From Syntrophales bacterium (GTDB lineage: Bacteria; Desulfobacterota; Syntrophia; Syntrophales; PHBD01), in contig DAOSEM010000002.1 in assembly GCA_035363115.1 (NCBI GenBank), positions 248,001 through 312,000 on the forward strand: a DNA stretch of 64,000 nt, given 5' to 3'. Made by a program: the position numbers and the translations under genes. This document shows positions 35,548 to 43,396 of the stretch, piece after piece. The notes below the pieces were generated by a model. The model made no database searches, was not told the origin of the DNA, and worked only from the letters and a program-made list of their open reading frames with translations. Position 1 is the stretch's first letter. Each line of letters opens with the position of its first letter.

Positions 35548-36596
35548 TCCGGTACACCAGCCTGAAAAACACGGACCGGCAGAACCTCAGGGAGGTCATG
35601 CCGCTGCAAAAGCCCTTCACGGTGCTCATCGAGCCGTCGAGCCTGTGCAACTTCAAGTGCATCCAGTGCTTTCAGAGCATCAAGGCGGAATCCTACTTCA
35701 CCCGCACCCGGGGGAACATGCCGATGGCGCGCTTCCGGCGGGTCATGGAGCAGCTCAAGGCCTGGCCGGGGCCGAAGCTGAAGGTGCTCAAGCTGAGCCT
35801 TTACGGCGAGCCGCTCGTCAACCGGGATTTCTGCGAGATGCTGCGAATGGCCAGGGAAGCGGACGTTGCGGAGAGGATGGAGACCACCACCAACGCCTCC
35901 CTCCTGACCCGGGAGATCGCCGAAAAATGGGTGGAGCACCAGATGGACTATGCGCGAGTGTCCATCTACGCCTCCGAGCAGGGGAGACACAAGGCCATCA
36001 CCGGTTCGAGCCTGGACATCCGCACCATCCACGAAAACCTGAGGGTTCTCCAGGAAATCAAACGGCGCGAGGGATCGGAGCGGCCCTTTGTGAGCTGCAA
36101 GATGCTGGACGCCTACGGCGACGAGAACGAACGGTTCTTCGAGATGTACCGGGACGTGGCCGACGAGGTGTACCTGGACAAGCCGCACTGCTGGATCAAG
36201 GTGGAGGGAGCCGACTTCATCCGGGACTACTACCGCGAGGACGCACAGACCGTCCTGGTGGACCTCCGGAGGAACCGGACCCGGCGGGTCGCCTGTCCCA
36301 TGGCGTTCACGACGATGGCAATCCGAAGCAACGGAGATGTCTCCCCCTGCTGCGTGGATTTCATCGGCGGCACGAACCTGGGCCGTGTGGACGACCATAG
36401 CCTGCAGGAGATCTGGCATTCCGAGCCCTGGTACGAGTTCCAGAAGATGCAGCTCATGGGCCGCAAACAGGAGAACGAATCCTGCGCCCGCTGCGATTTT
36501 TACCTCAGCGATCACTACACCCTGGACAACATCGACGGCTTCGACGTGGGAAAGCTGCTGGGGGCGGGGGAGTGCAAGACGGGAGGTGGTTCGTGA
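35544..36596 (+). CDS. Radical SAM protein 3 with SPASM domain (paralogue of protein 2)
   Basis: A 350-residue radical SAM protein with Cys35-x3-Cys39-x2-Cys42 (CNFKCIQC), LSLYGEPLVN and a SPASM C-terminus (RVACPMAF, DVSPCCVDF, ESCARCDF). It begins with GTG overlapping the previous stop (GTGA) and ends overlapping the FkbM-type gene (GTGA). Two adjacent paralogues suggest successive or heteromeric steps on related substrates. No leader-peptide precursor gene was seen nearby, which argues for a sugar rather than peptide substrate. Confidence 0.9.
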   Translation: MIRYTSLKNTDRQNLREVMPLQKPFTVLIEPSSLCNFKCIQCFQSIKAESYFTRTRGNMPMARFRRVMEQLKAWPGPKLKVLKLSLYGEPLVNRDFCEMLRMAREADVAERMETTTNASLLTREIAEKWVEHQMDYARVSIYASEQGRHKAITGSSLDIRTIHENLRVLQEIKRREGSERPFVSCKMLDAYGDENERFFEMYRDVADEVYLDKPHCWIKVEGADFIRDYYREDAQTVLVDLRRNRTRRVACPMAFTTMAIRSNGDVSPCCVDFIGGTNLGRVDDHSLQEIWHSEPWYEFQKMQLMGRKQENESCARCDFYLSDHYTLDNIDGFDVGKLLGAGECKTGGGS

Positions 36597-37705
36597 AGCT
36601 GATGGACCAGATTCGGGACGTCCGGCACGCCGAGAAGGACATCTTCGACACAATCAGGGCCTCGGGTGATCCGGTTGTGCTCTGGGGGGCCGGCGAGATC
36701 GCCTGGTGTGTCTGGACCTATCTGCGCCAGAACGGGATCGATCCGGTGTGTTTCTGTGACAATGATCCGGCCAAGCAGGGAACGAAGCATCTCGGGCTCC
36801 CCGTGTACGGTTACGACGGACTGAAGGAGCGCTTTGCACGGGAGGGTCGCCGCTACCACATTGTGGTGGCGACGGGCATTCAGTACCGGGCCCCGATCTT
36901 CGCGCAGCTGGCCGCTGCCGGGGAGAGGAACCCCATCTGGTACATCAAGGGCTTCGAGGTCTGCGGGGAAAAGATTGATTATCCTTATGTCCGGGAGCAC
37001 GCGGAGCAGTTCGAAGAGGCGTACGCATCCCTGGCGGACGACGTATCGCGGAATGTGTTCGTGCACGTCCTCATCGCCAAACTGTCCGGCGACTTCGACC
37101 TCTATCGGAGGATCATGTCCCCGTGCGAGTATTTTGACGAGGACGTGATTCGCCTGGCCGAAGACGAGGTGTACCTGGACGTCGGCGCATACCGGGGCAG
37201 GGCGATCATTGAATTCGCGAGGCGGACAAGGGGAACATACGACGGGATCATCGCGTTCGAGCCGGACAAAAGGACGCTGGACATGCTCCGGAGAACCGTC
37301 GAGGAGCACGGCATCCGGAAGGTGGAACTGCACAACAAGGGGGCCTGGGACAGGCATGCGTTCCTGAGTTTCCACGATGGGCGTGAGGGAGGATCGCGCA
37401 TCCTGGAGCCTTCCGCCGTTGAAATCCCGGCAAACTCCATCGAGGTGGACGCCATCGACAACGTGCTCGACGGCCGCCGGGCGACCTACATTTCCATGGA
37501 TATCGAGGGGGCGGAGCACAACGCCATTCTGGGCGCCGAGCGGACCATCCGGACGTGGAGACCCAAAATGGCGGTTTCCGTCTATCACAAGCGGGAGGAC
37601 CTCTTCGACCTCCTGCTCCTGATCAAGTCCTTCGACCCGCAGTACCGGTTTCACATGAGGCACTACACGGAAAACCAGACCGAAACGGTGCTGTATGCGG
37701 TGTAG
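36593..37705 (+). CDS. FkbM-type methyltransferase with N-terminal nucleotide-binding domain
   Basis: A 370-residue two-domain protein. Residues about 25-120 form a Rossmann-like domain starting VVLWGAGEIAWCVW and continuing CFCDNDPAKQGTKHLGLPV. Residues about 190-340 are an FkbM-family SAM methyltransferase (YLDVGAYRGRAIIEFA, IIAFEPDKRTLDML, ISMDIEGAEHNAILGAE). FkbM proteins usually O-methylate sugars or polyketides. The GTG at 36593 has GGGAGG at good spacing and overlaps the previous stop. The N-terminal domain resembles the C-terminal domain of the next protein. Confidence 0.87.
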   Translation: MKLMDQIRDVRHAEKDIFDTIRASGDPVVLWGAGEIAWCVWTYLRQNGIDPVCFCDNDPAKQGTKHLGLPVYGYDGLKERFAREGRRYHIVVATGIQYRAPIFAQLAAAGERNPIWYIKGFEVCGEKIDYPYVREHAEQFEEAYASLADDVSRNVFVHVLIAKLSGDFDLYRRIMSPCEYFDEDVIRLAEDEVYLDVGAYRGRAIIEFARRTRGTYDGIIAFEPDKRTLDMLRRTVEEHGIRKVELHNKGAWDRHAFLSFHDGREGGSRILEPSAVEIPANSIEVDAIDNVLDGRRATYISMDIEGAEHNAILGAERTIRTWRPKMAVSVYHKREDLFDLLLLIKSFDPQYRFHMRHYTENQTETVLYAV

Positions 37706-37720
37706 GGCGGGCGGGCACGC

Positions 37721-38905
37721 ATGATCAAGAACGAGCCGATGAGGCCCTGTCCCGTATGCGGGAACGGGGTCGGCGCCGAGCGCCTCCACACGCAGGAATT
37801 CATTCTGCCGGAGAACCACCCCCTGCCCGCGGCGTATGACGTCGTCGCCTGTGGCCGGTGCGGGTTCGTGTATGCGGACACGCCCGCCGGACAGGCTGCC
37901 TATGACCGGTACTATGCGGACATGTCGCGATACGACATGAATTATACCTGCCCCGAGAGCTCCCTCTACGCCGACCGGGCCGCGTGGATCGATTCGTTCA
38001 TCGGCAACCGGGCGGACAGCGTCATCGACATCGGCTGCGGAAATGGCCTGCTGCTTCTGGAACTGCGGAAACGCGGGCTGTCGGATCTGACGGGCCTGGA
38101 TCCGTCCGAGGCATGCATCTCGGCGCTCCGGGAAAAGGGCATCCCGGGGATCGCCGGCAGCATCTTCTCCGTTTCCACGGACAGGACGTTCGACTGCGCC
38201 GTGCTTTCCGGGGTGCTGGAGCACATCTGCGACGTCGGCGGCGTCATGGAGACGGCCAAGAGGCTTCTGAAGCACGGCGGCCGGCTGTTTGTCTGCGTTC
38301 CCGACGCCTCGCGGTACCGGTTTTTCGATGCTGTTCCCTTCGATTACTTCAACATAGAGCACATCAATCACTTCGAGGAGACGTCGCTGTTCAACCTCGG
38401 ACTTCAGCACGGCTTTCATGTGAACGCATTTCTCAAGACGACCATCACGCTGGCCCGGACGACGCAGCCGATGATCTTCTGCGCATATGAGAACACGGGG
38501 CAACCCGCCGGTGATATGCTTGCATATGCGCGAAATGCCGTCGTTCAGTATATCGTGCAGACGAAGAAAATGGCGGGTGTCAATCGGGTTCTTGACGAAC
38601 TGGAGGAAACGGGAGAAGAAGTGATCGTCTGGGGGGCGGGGAATTACACGAGCCGTCTCCTGGCCGGATCGAGTCTGGGCCGATGCAACATCGTCCTGAT
38701 CGTGGACAACGATCCGCACAAGCAGGGCACACGGATTGGAGGAAGAACGGTCCATTCCCCCCGGGCAATCCGCGACGAGGGGAAGGACTGTACCATTCTG
38801 ATCGCTGCGGCGGTTTTCGGCGACGAGATCGCGGCGGAGATCCGGAATATGGGATTGCAGAACAAAATCATATTCTTGGGCAATTCAGGAGAACGTTCCG
38901 CATGA
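37721..38905 (+). CDS. NDP-sugar C-methyltransferase-like protein
   Basis: A 394-residue protein with an N-terminal zinc site (CPVCGN and CGRCGFVY), a class I SAM methyltransferase core (VIDIGCGNGLLLLEL, LSGVLEHICDV, FNIEHINHFE) and a C-terminal domain beginning EVIVWGAGNYTSRLL and DNDPHKQGTRIGGRTV. This three-part layout is that of sugar C-methyltransferases of the TylC3 type (zinc-binding, methyltransferase, C-methyltransferase C-domain). It could add a branch methyl to a 4-ketosugar nucleotide. It overlaps the next gene (ATGA). Confidence 0.87.
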   Translation: MIKNEPMRPCPVCGNGVGAERLHTQEFILPENHPLPAAYDVVACGRCGFVYADTPAGQAAYDRYYADMSRYDMNYTCPESSLYADRAAWIDSFIGNRADSVIDIGCGNGLLLLELRKRGLSDLTGLDPSEACISALREKGIPGIAGSIFSVSTDRTFDCAVLSGVLEHICDVGGVMETAKRLLKHGGRLFVCVPDASRYRFFDAVPFDYFNIEHINHFEETSLFNLGLQHGFHVNAFLKTTITLARTTQPMIFCAYENTGQPAGDMLAYARNAVVQYIVQTKKMAGVNRVLDELEETGEEVIVWGAGNYTSRLLAGSSLGRCNIVLIVDNDPHKQGTRIGGRTVHSPRAIRDEGKDCTILIAAAVFGDEIAAEIRNMGLQNKIIFLGNSGERSA

Positions 38906-39849
38906 GCCTGGGCCGGAAGACCATCAGCGTTGTTGCGGGCTGTTTCAACGAGGAGGGAAACCTGCAGCCGTTTTATGACCGGCTGATGAAGGTTTTCGAA
39001 CAGCTGCCCGGGTATGATTACGAGATCATCGTGGCGGACAACTGCTCGACCGACGGCAGCCAGGAGATCCTGCGCCGCCTGGCCTCCACCGACAGGAAGT
39101 TCAAGGTGATTCTGAACGCGAACAACTTCGGGCAGATCCGTTCCCCGTTCCACGCCCTTCTCCAGGCGAAGGGAGATGCCGTCGTCGCCATCACCTCGGA
39201 CCTGCAGAATCCTCCGGAGCTGATTCCGGAATTCGTGAAGAAGTGGGAGGAGGGGCATGAAGTCGTCATCGCGGTGAAGCGGAAAACGGCCGAGAACGCC
39301 GTCGTCTCGGTGGTCCGGAATTTCTATTATTACCTCCTGTCCCGCTTTTCCGAATCCGACCACATCATCCGCGGCTTCACGGGCTTCGGCCTCTACGACC
39401 GCAAGTTCATGGACGCCCTCGCGCTGTACAAGAATTCATATCCCTATTTTCGCGGACTGGTCGGGGAGATCGGTTTCCGCCGTGCCACGGTGCCGTTTGA
39501 CCAACCGCCGCGCCGGCATGGGCGGTCCAAGAATAATTTCTTCACCCTCTACGATGTTGCAATGACCGGCTTCGTCAACCATTCCCGGCTTCCCCTGCGC
39601 CTCGCAGCCATGACCGGGTTTGGCGTGGCCATCCTGAGCCTCCTGGTCGCCTTCGGCTATTTCGTCTACAAACTCGTTTTCTGGGACAGCTTTTCCGTCG
39701 GGATCGCGCCCCTGGTCATCGGCCTGTTCTTCTTCGCCTCCGTCCAGCTCTTCTTCATCGGCATCGTGGGCGAGTACATCGGCGCCATCCACACCCAGGT
39801 GCTTAAGCGCCCGCTGGTCATCGAGAAGGAGCGCATCAACTTTGACTGA
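38902..39849 (+). CDS. GT2 glycosyltransferase, DPM1/ArnC-like, with two C-terminal TM helices
   Basis: A 315-residue family 2 glycosyltransferase. The GT-A domain has VVAGCFNEEGNL, VADNCSTDGS and AITSDLQNPPEL. QPPRRHGRSKNN is the usual loop before two transmembrane helices (about 230-255 and 270-295). Such enzymes transfer a sugar to polyprenyl phosphate, and the following GtrA-type protein is a common partner. The pair suggests a lipid-linked sugar flipped for periplasmic modification. AGGAGAA precedes the ATG at 38902. Confidence 0.9.
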   Translation: MSLGRKTISVVAGCFNEEGNLQPFYDRLMKVFEQLPGYDYEIIVADNCSTDGSQEILRRLASTDRKFKVILNANNFGQIRSPFHALLQAKGDAVVAITSDLQNPPELIPEFVKKWEEGHEVVIAVKRKTAENAVVSVVRNFYYYLLSRFSESDHIIRGFTGFGLYDRKFMDALALYKNSYPYFRGLVGEIGFRRATVPFDQPPRRHGRSKNNFFTLYDVAMTGFVNHSRLPLRLAAMTGFGVAILSLLVAFGYFVYKLVFWDSFSVGIAPLVIGLFFFASVQLFFIGIVGEYIGAIHTQVLKRPLVIEKERINFD

Positions 39850-39897
39850 CCGGAAGAGAGCCGTTCCTCCCGAAAGGATGTCCCGCCGCGGGATCGC

Positions 39898-40374
39898 ATG
39901 CCGCACCGTCTTTTCCCGACGGACCCCCGGTTTGCCATGATCCACGAACGCTTCGCACGCCACGGAGTGAAGATCCGGTTTGTCCTCGTCGGCGTCTGGA
40001 ACACCTTCTTCGGCTACGGTGTGTACGTCGCCCTGGACTGGCTCTTCGAACGGCTCTTTGCGAGCCGTGCCGCCGCCTACATGTCGGCCGCGGTCCTGTC
40101 GAACATCCTGGCCATCCTGAACGCCTATATCTTCCATAAATTCATAACGTTCCGTTCGGAAGCCCGCGGATGGGCCATGGTGCCGGAGTTATTCCGGTTT
40201 TTCTCGACCTACCTGGTGAGCATTGTCGTGGGGCTTGTGTCGCTTCCCGTCTTCGTGGAGGTGTTCAGGATCGACCCCAAAATCGCGGGCGCCCTGGTCA
40301 TGCCGGTGACGGTACTGGTGAGCTGGCTCGGCCACTCCCGGTTTTCTTTCCGGAACGAAAAAACAAAGACATAG
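39898..40374 (+). CDS. GtrA-family membrane protein
   Basis: A 158-residue protein with four hydrophobic helices. The family signature appears as FVLVGVWNTFFGYGVYVAL and NAYIFHKFITFRSEA, and it ends WLGHSRFSFRN. GtrA proteins are thought to flip polyprenyl-phosphate-linked sugars. It lies directly after the ArnC/DPM-like glycosyltransferase, its usual partner. No clear ribosome site was seen at the ATG at 39898; 39937 is an alternative start. Confidence 0.88.
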   Translation: MPHRLFPTDPRFAMIHERFARHGVKIRFVLVGVWNTFFGYGVYVALDWLFERLFASRAAAYMSAAVLSNILAILNAYIFHKFITFRSEARGWAMVPELFRFFSTYLVSIVVGLVSLPVFVEVFRIDPKIAGALVMPVTVLVSWLGHSRFSFRNEKTKT

Positions 40375-40411
40375 GACGATTACTCCGTCGGACCGGGATC
40401 GACCGGGATGC

Positions 40412-41383
40412 ATGAAGATGGAGGATTGCCACAATCACGGCCAAATCGGGCACACCATGAACAACGCCATGCGGTCCATGATTCAATGCCTTGCCGGGCT
40501 TTCTTTCCTTCTTTTCCTGGTCCTGGTGCCGGAAATGCTGCATGCCGGCGTGCCCTCCATGAAACTGGATATGAGGGCGGCACCGTCCCCGGGAAGGCTG
40601 GTTGCCGTTTCCACCGCGACGAACAACGGCGGGGAAACCGCATACAATGTCTCCATCATGTCATCCCTCGCCGGCGATACCCGTCGCTCGGATCCCCTCG
40701 GGGACGTCCACGCAGGCAAGCGCCGCAGCCAGCGGGTGGAGTTCAGCCTGGAGGGCCTCAAGCCGGGACGATACATCCTTGCCGCCCGGCTGGATTACCA
40801 TGAGCAGAACGGTATGCCCCACCGGATCCATTCCTTCCGTGCCTTTCGAGTGAGCGGGAGCGAGCCGGAAATGCAAAACGCACAGGAAACCCGGGAGACG
40901 GCGGTAGCCTCCGGGATACCGGCCATGGCGGAAATGCCGGGACTGTCCGTAGCGCTGGAAATACCGGCGGCGCGGTGGACACTCTTCGGCAATGCCGGCA
41001 CGAAAATCGTGCTGATCGTGAAAAACAGGATGGATACACCCATCCGGCCCGTGTTTTCCATCCATCTTCCCGGCGGCGTAACGGCAGACCGGACGGAGCT
41101 GCAACTGGAGATGGGACCGGGCGAAGAACGCCGCGAGGAGGTGAGGCTCGACGCCAAACGATCCGTCCGGGGCGGGCATCCGGTATCCGTGCTGGTGAGT
41201 TGCGAGACGGAAGAGGAATACGACAGTCGCCTGCTCAGGACAACGCTCTCCGTTGAGGAGAACTCCATGTCTCTCCCGGCCATGGCAATGGTCGCGATTA
41301 TCCTGACGATCGCCCTTGCGGCTTTCGTGCTGATCGCCTTTCGACGCTCGTCCACAGGGCATACGGGAGAACCGGGCACCTGA
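40412..41383 (+). CDS. Membrane-anchored extracytoplasmic beta-sandwich protein, unknown function
   Basis: A 323-residue protein with an N-terminal export signal (LAGLSFLLFLVLVPEMLHAG, about residues 27-46), two beta-rich extracytoplasmic segments and a C-terminal transmembrane helix near residues 285-305 followed by RR. The segments (TNNGGETAYNVSI...GRYILAARLDYHEQNG and KNRMDTPIRPVFSIHLPGG) look like repeated immunoglobulin-type folds. No specific family was recognised. It closes the sugar-modification block and may act on or bind the exported glycan. The start at 40412 is uncertain; 40457 is possible. Confidence 0.7.
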   Translation: MKMEDCHNHGQIGHTMNNAMRSMIQCLAGLSFLLFLVLVPEMLHAGVPSMKLDMRAAPSPGRLVAVSTATNNGGETAYNVSIMSSLAGDTRRSDPLGDVHAGKRRSQRVEFSLEGLKPGRYILAARLDYHEQNGMPHRIHSFRAFRVSGSEPEMQNAQETRETAVASGIPAMAEMPGLSVALEIPAARWTLFGNAGTKIVLIVKNRMDTPIRPVFSIHLPGGVTADRTELQLEMGPGEERREEVRLDAKRSVRGGHPVSVLVSCETEEEYDSRLLRTTLSVEENSMSLPAMAMVAIILTIALAAFVLIAFRRSSTGHTGEPGT

Positions 41384-41906
41384 TCCTCTCCCATGCGGTA
41401 CACCGCTCGGGGATGAAATTCCGCGTCCGATCCGTTTCCCGCCTCGCCCAGCGGCACATTCACCGGCTTCCGGCGATGCACGTCTCTCCCGGTCCGGCCC
41501 CCCGGACTCTTATACTTCTGTAAATACTTCCCTGCCGCCCGTCCCTGTGTTGCCCTGCAGTTCTCTCGTTTCATCAGTGGTTTGTCCCACCCAGGAATGT
41601 TGCACAAAATCACGCAATATCCTCGTAAGGGGTACTTCTGTCATCTTGCTTAAGAACTTAATTTCCATAGGCAAAGTTCAGTTGATCAACAGGTATTGAA
41701 TTCTTCGGAATTCCTGTTAAGGGTTCAAGCCGAACATGATTCTCAGGATTGCTTGAATATCCAAGGAATCTCCTTTCCCCTGTTCACCGCCGCTCATCAT
41801 CAGAGACCTCGTCACATGTCCCGGATTTGGAACGTCACGATCCTTCGAACGCGTCATTCCCTGTCCCGGCCCGGAGAATGTCTCCGCATTTCCAGATCGG
41901 TCCTGC
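41384..41906. other. Long non-coding region before the export operon, with UUCG hairpin
   Basis: No convincing gene in about 520 bases, which are more AT-rich than their surroundings. A hairpin at 41688-41718 has outer arms AACAG/CTGTT and an inner perfect stem GAATTC-TTCG-GAATTC with a UUCG tetraloop. No T-run follows, so it is not an ordinary terminator. The region probably carries the promoter and leader of the export operon, but no clear -35/-10 pair was found. Confidence 0.45.
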
Positions 41907-43232
41907 ATGAAGATTGACATTCGCAAAAGACAGATGCTCCTGCTGGCGGGTAATGCGCTGATCGTCACGATCTCTTTCCATCTGACGCCGCTTGTCCTGT
42001 CCGGCATGATCCCGTCACCGGGTGCAATATTCCGCTCCCCGGATCTGTTCGCCATCCTGTCTTATCTCTTGGTATTCTACCTGTTTGACCTTTTCGACCT
42101 CGATCTCCGCTTCAGCAAGGCGCGGTTCCTGGTGCGCCTTGTCCTGGCGCAGGTAACGGTGGCGATCCTCATCGCGGCGGGATCTTTTGTGTTTCAGGAG
42201 CGGCCTTATGGAATGAGGGTGCTGGCTGTACAGGGAATGCTCGTATTCGTTCTTGCCCTTGTATGGTCGATGTTTTTCGAGCGTTTGATGACCAATACGA
42301 CCAAGGCCCTCCGGGTGGCGGTTCTGGGCTGCGAAGACACGGCGGAGAGCCTGCGGCAGGCGCTGGGACGGAGGCCGGACTATGCGGTGGCCCTGACCCT
42401 GAAGAAGGGTTGGGAGGACCGGGTCGGGAGCCTCATCAATGAAAAAGCCTTCGACGAGATTGTTGTGAATACGAAAAGGGGGATCAGTCCCGAGTCCTAC
42501 CGGGCCCTCATCGAAGCGAAGATGCGGGGGGTGGCCGTGTCGGACGTTCCCGGATTTTACGAGCGCGTGCTGGAGAGGCTCCCCGTCAGCGGGATGAGCG
42601 ACGTCTGGCTGGCCCATGTTCCCCTGTCGGGAGTCCGGAAGACGGTTTACAACCGGAGGCTGAAGAGAATTCTGGGCGTACTGATTTCCCTGGTTGCGCT
42701 GGCAATCCTGTTGCCGGTGATGCTGCTCATTGCCGTGGTCATCCGGATGGAGTCTCCCGGACCTGTTTTGTACCGCCAGCGCAGGATCGGTTTGAACCGG
42801 GTACCCTTCGATCTGGTCAAGTTCCGATCCATGAAGATGGGGACGGAATTCATGCGGGAGAACGCGGGACGGCAGGATGATCCGAGGATTACCCGGGTGG
42901 GGGGCGTCATCCGGAAATACCGGCTGGATGAACTGCCCCAGCTCTGGAACGTGCTGCGGGGAGACATGTGCCTGGTGGGACCCCGGGCGCTGATGGAGGA
43001 GGAGGTCGAGGCATTCGAGCGGAGGATTTCCTATTTCACATTGCGTCACTTCATCCGGCCGGGAATCACCGGGTGGGCCCAGATCAATTATCCCCACGGG
43101 ACGACGGTTGAAGACGCCCGGGCAAAGCTCGAGTACGACCTGTACTACATGAAGAACGCCTCGATGTCGATGGACCTGCACATCCTGCTCCGGACGATGC
43201 GAACCGTGCTGCTGGCGAAGGGGGGGAAGTAA
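41907..43232 (+). CDS. Polyprenyl-phosphate sugar phosphotransferase (initiating enzyme)
   Basis: A 441-residue integral membrane enzyme of the WcaJ/WbaP type that loads the first sugar phosphate onto undecaprenyl phosphate. About four N-terminal helices (residues 10-125) are followed by a CoA-binding-like segment (VAVLGCEDTAESLRQ), another helix near 250-275 and the conserved C-terminal sugar transferase domain (RRIGLNRVPFDLVKFRSMK, RKYRLDELPQLWNVLRGDM, GPRALMEEE, PGITGWAQINY). It leads the export operon and overlaps a possible small ORF (TAATG). Confidence 0.93.
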   Translation: MKIDIRKRQMLLLAGNALIVTISFHLTPLVLSGMIPSPGAIFRSPDLFAILSYLLVFYLFDLFDLDLRFSKARFLVRLVLAQVTVAILIAAGSFVFQERPYGMRVLAVQGMLVFVLALVWSMFFERLMTNTTKALRVAVLGCEDTAESLRQALGRRPDYAVALTLKKGWEDRVGSLINEKAFDEIVVNTKRGISPESYRALIEAKMRGVAVSDVPGFYERVLERLPVSGMSDVWLAHVPLSGVRKTVYNRRLKRILGVLISLVALAILLPVMLLIAVVIRMESPGPVLYRQRRIGLNRVPFDLVKFRSMKMGTEFMRENAGRQDDPRITRVGGVIRKYRLDELPQLWNVLRGDMCLVGPRALMEEEVEAFERRISYFTLRHFIRPGITGWAQINYPHGTTVEDARAKLEYDLYYMKNASMSMDLHILLRTMRTVLLAKGGK

Positions 43233-43396
43233 TGGCGGGAGGGATTGTCCGGCCGGGGGGCGGCACGGCGGCAGAGGTACCACTCCTGGAAAGGTCTGTC
43301 GCCGAAATCGGCGGACAGCCGCCCTGTACAAATGGGAGTCGCATTTTCCTGGATCGGTCCGTCAAGGCACGCGGGAAGGCGGTCGGGAAACGGTGA
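43232..43396 (+). CDS. Possible 54-residue coupled small ORF
   Basis: An open frame that starts at an ATG overlapping the stop of the sugar transferase (TAATG), with GGGGGGAAG upstream, and ends overlapping the GTG start of the YjbH gene (GTGA). It fills the gap exactly. The product is Gly-, Arg- and Val-rich, begins MAGGIVRPGGG and has no known domain. It could serve only to couple translation. High GC makes chance open frames common, so this is tentative. Confidence 0.35.
   Translation: MAGGIVRPGGGTAAEVPLLERSVAEIGGQPPCTNGSRIFLDRSVKARGKAVGKR

Noticed and set aside
41696..41917. 73-residue frame before the sugar transferase
   Set aside because: No ribosome site, no family features and an overlap with the structured leader.
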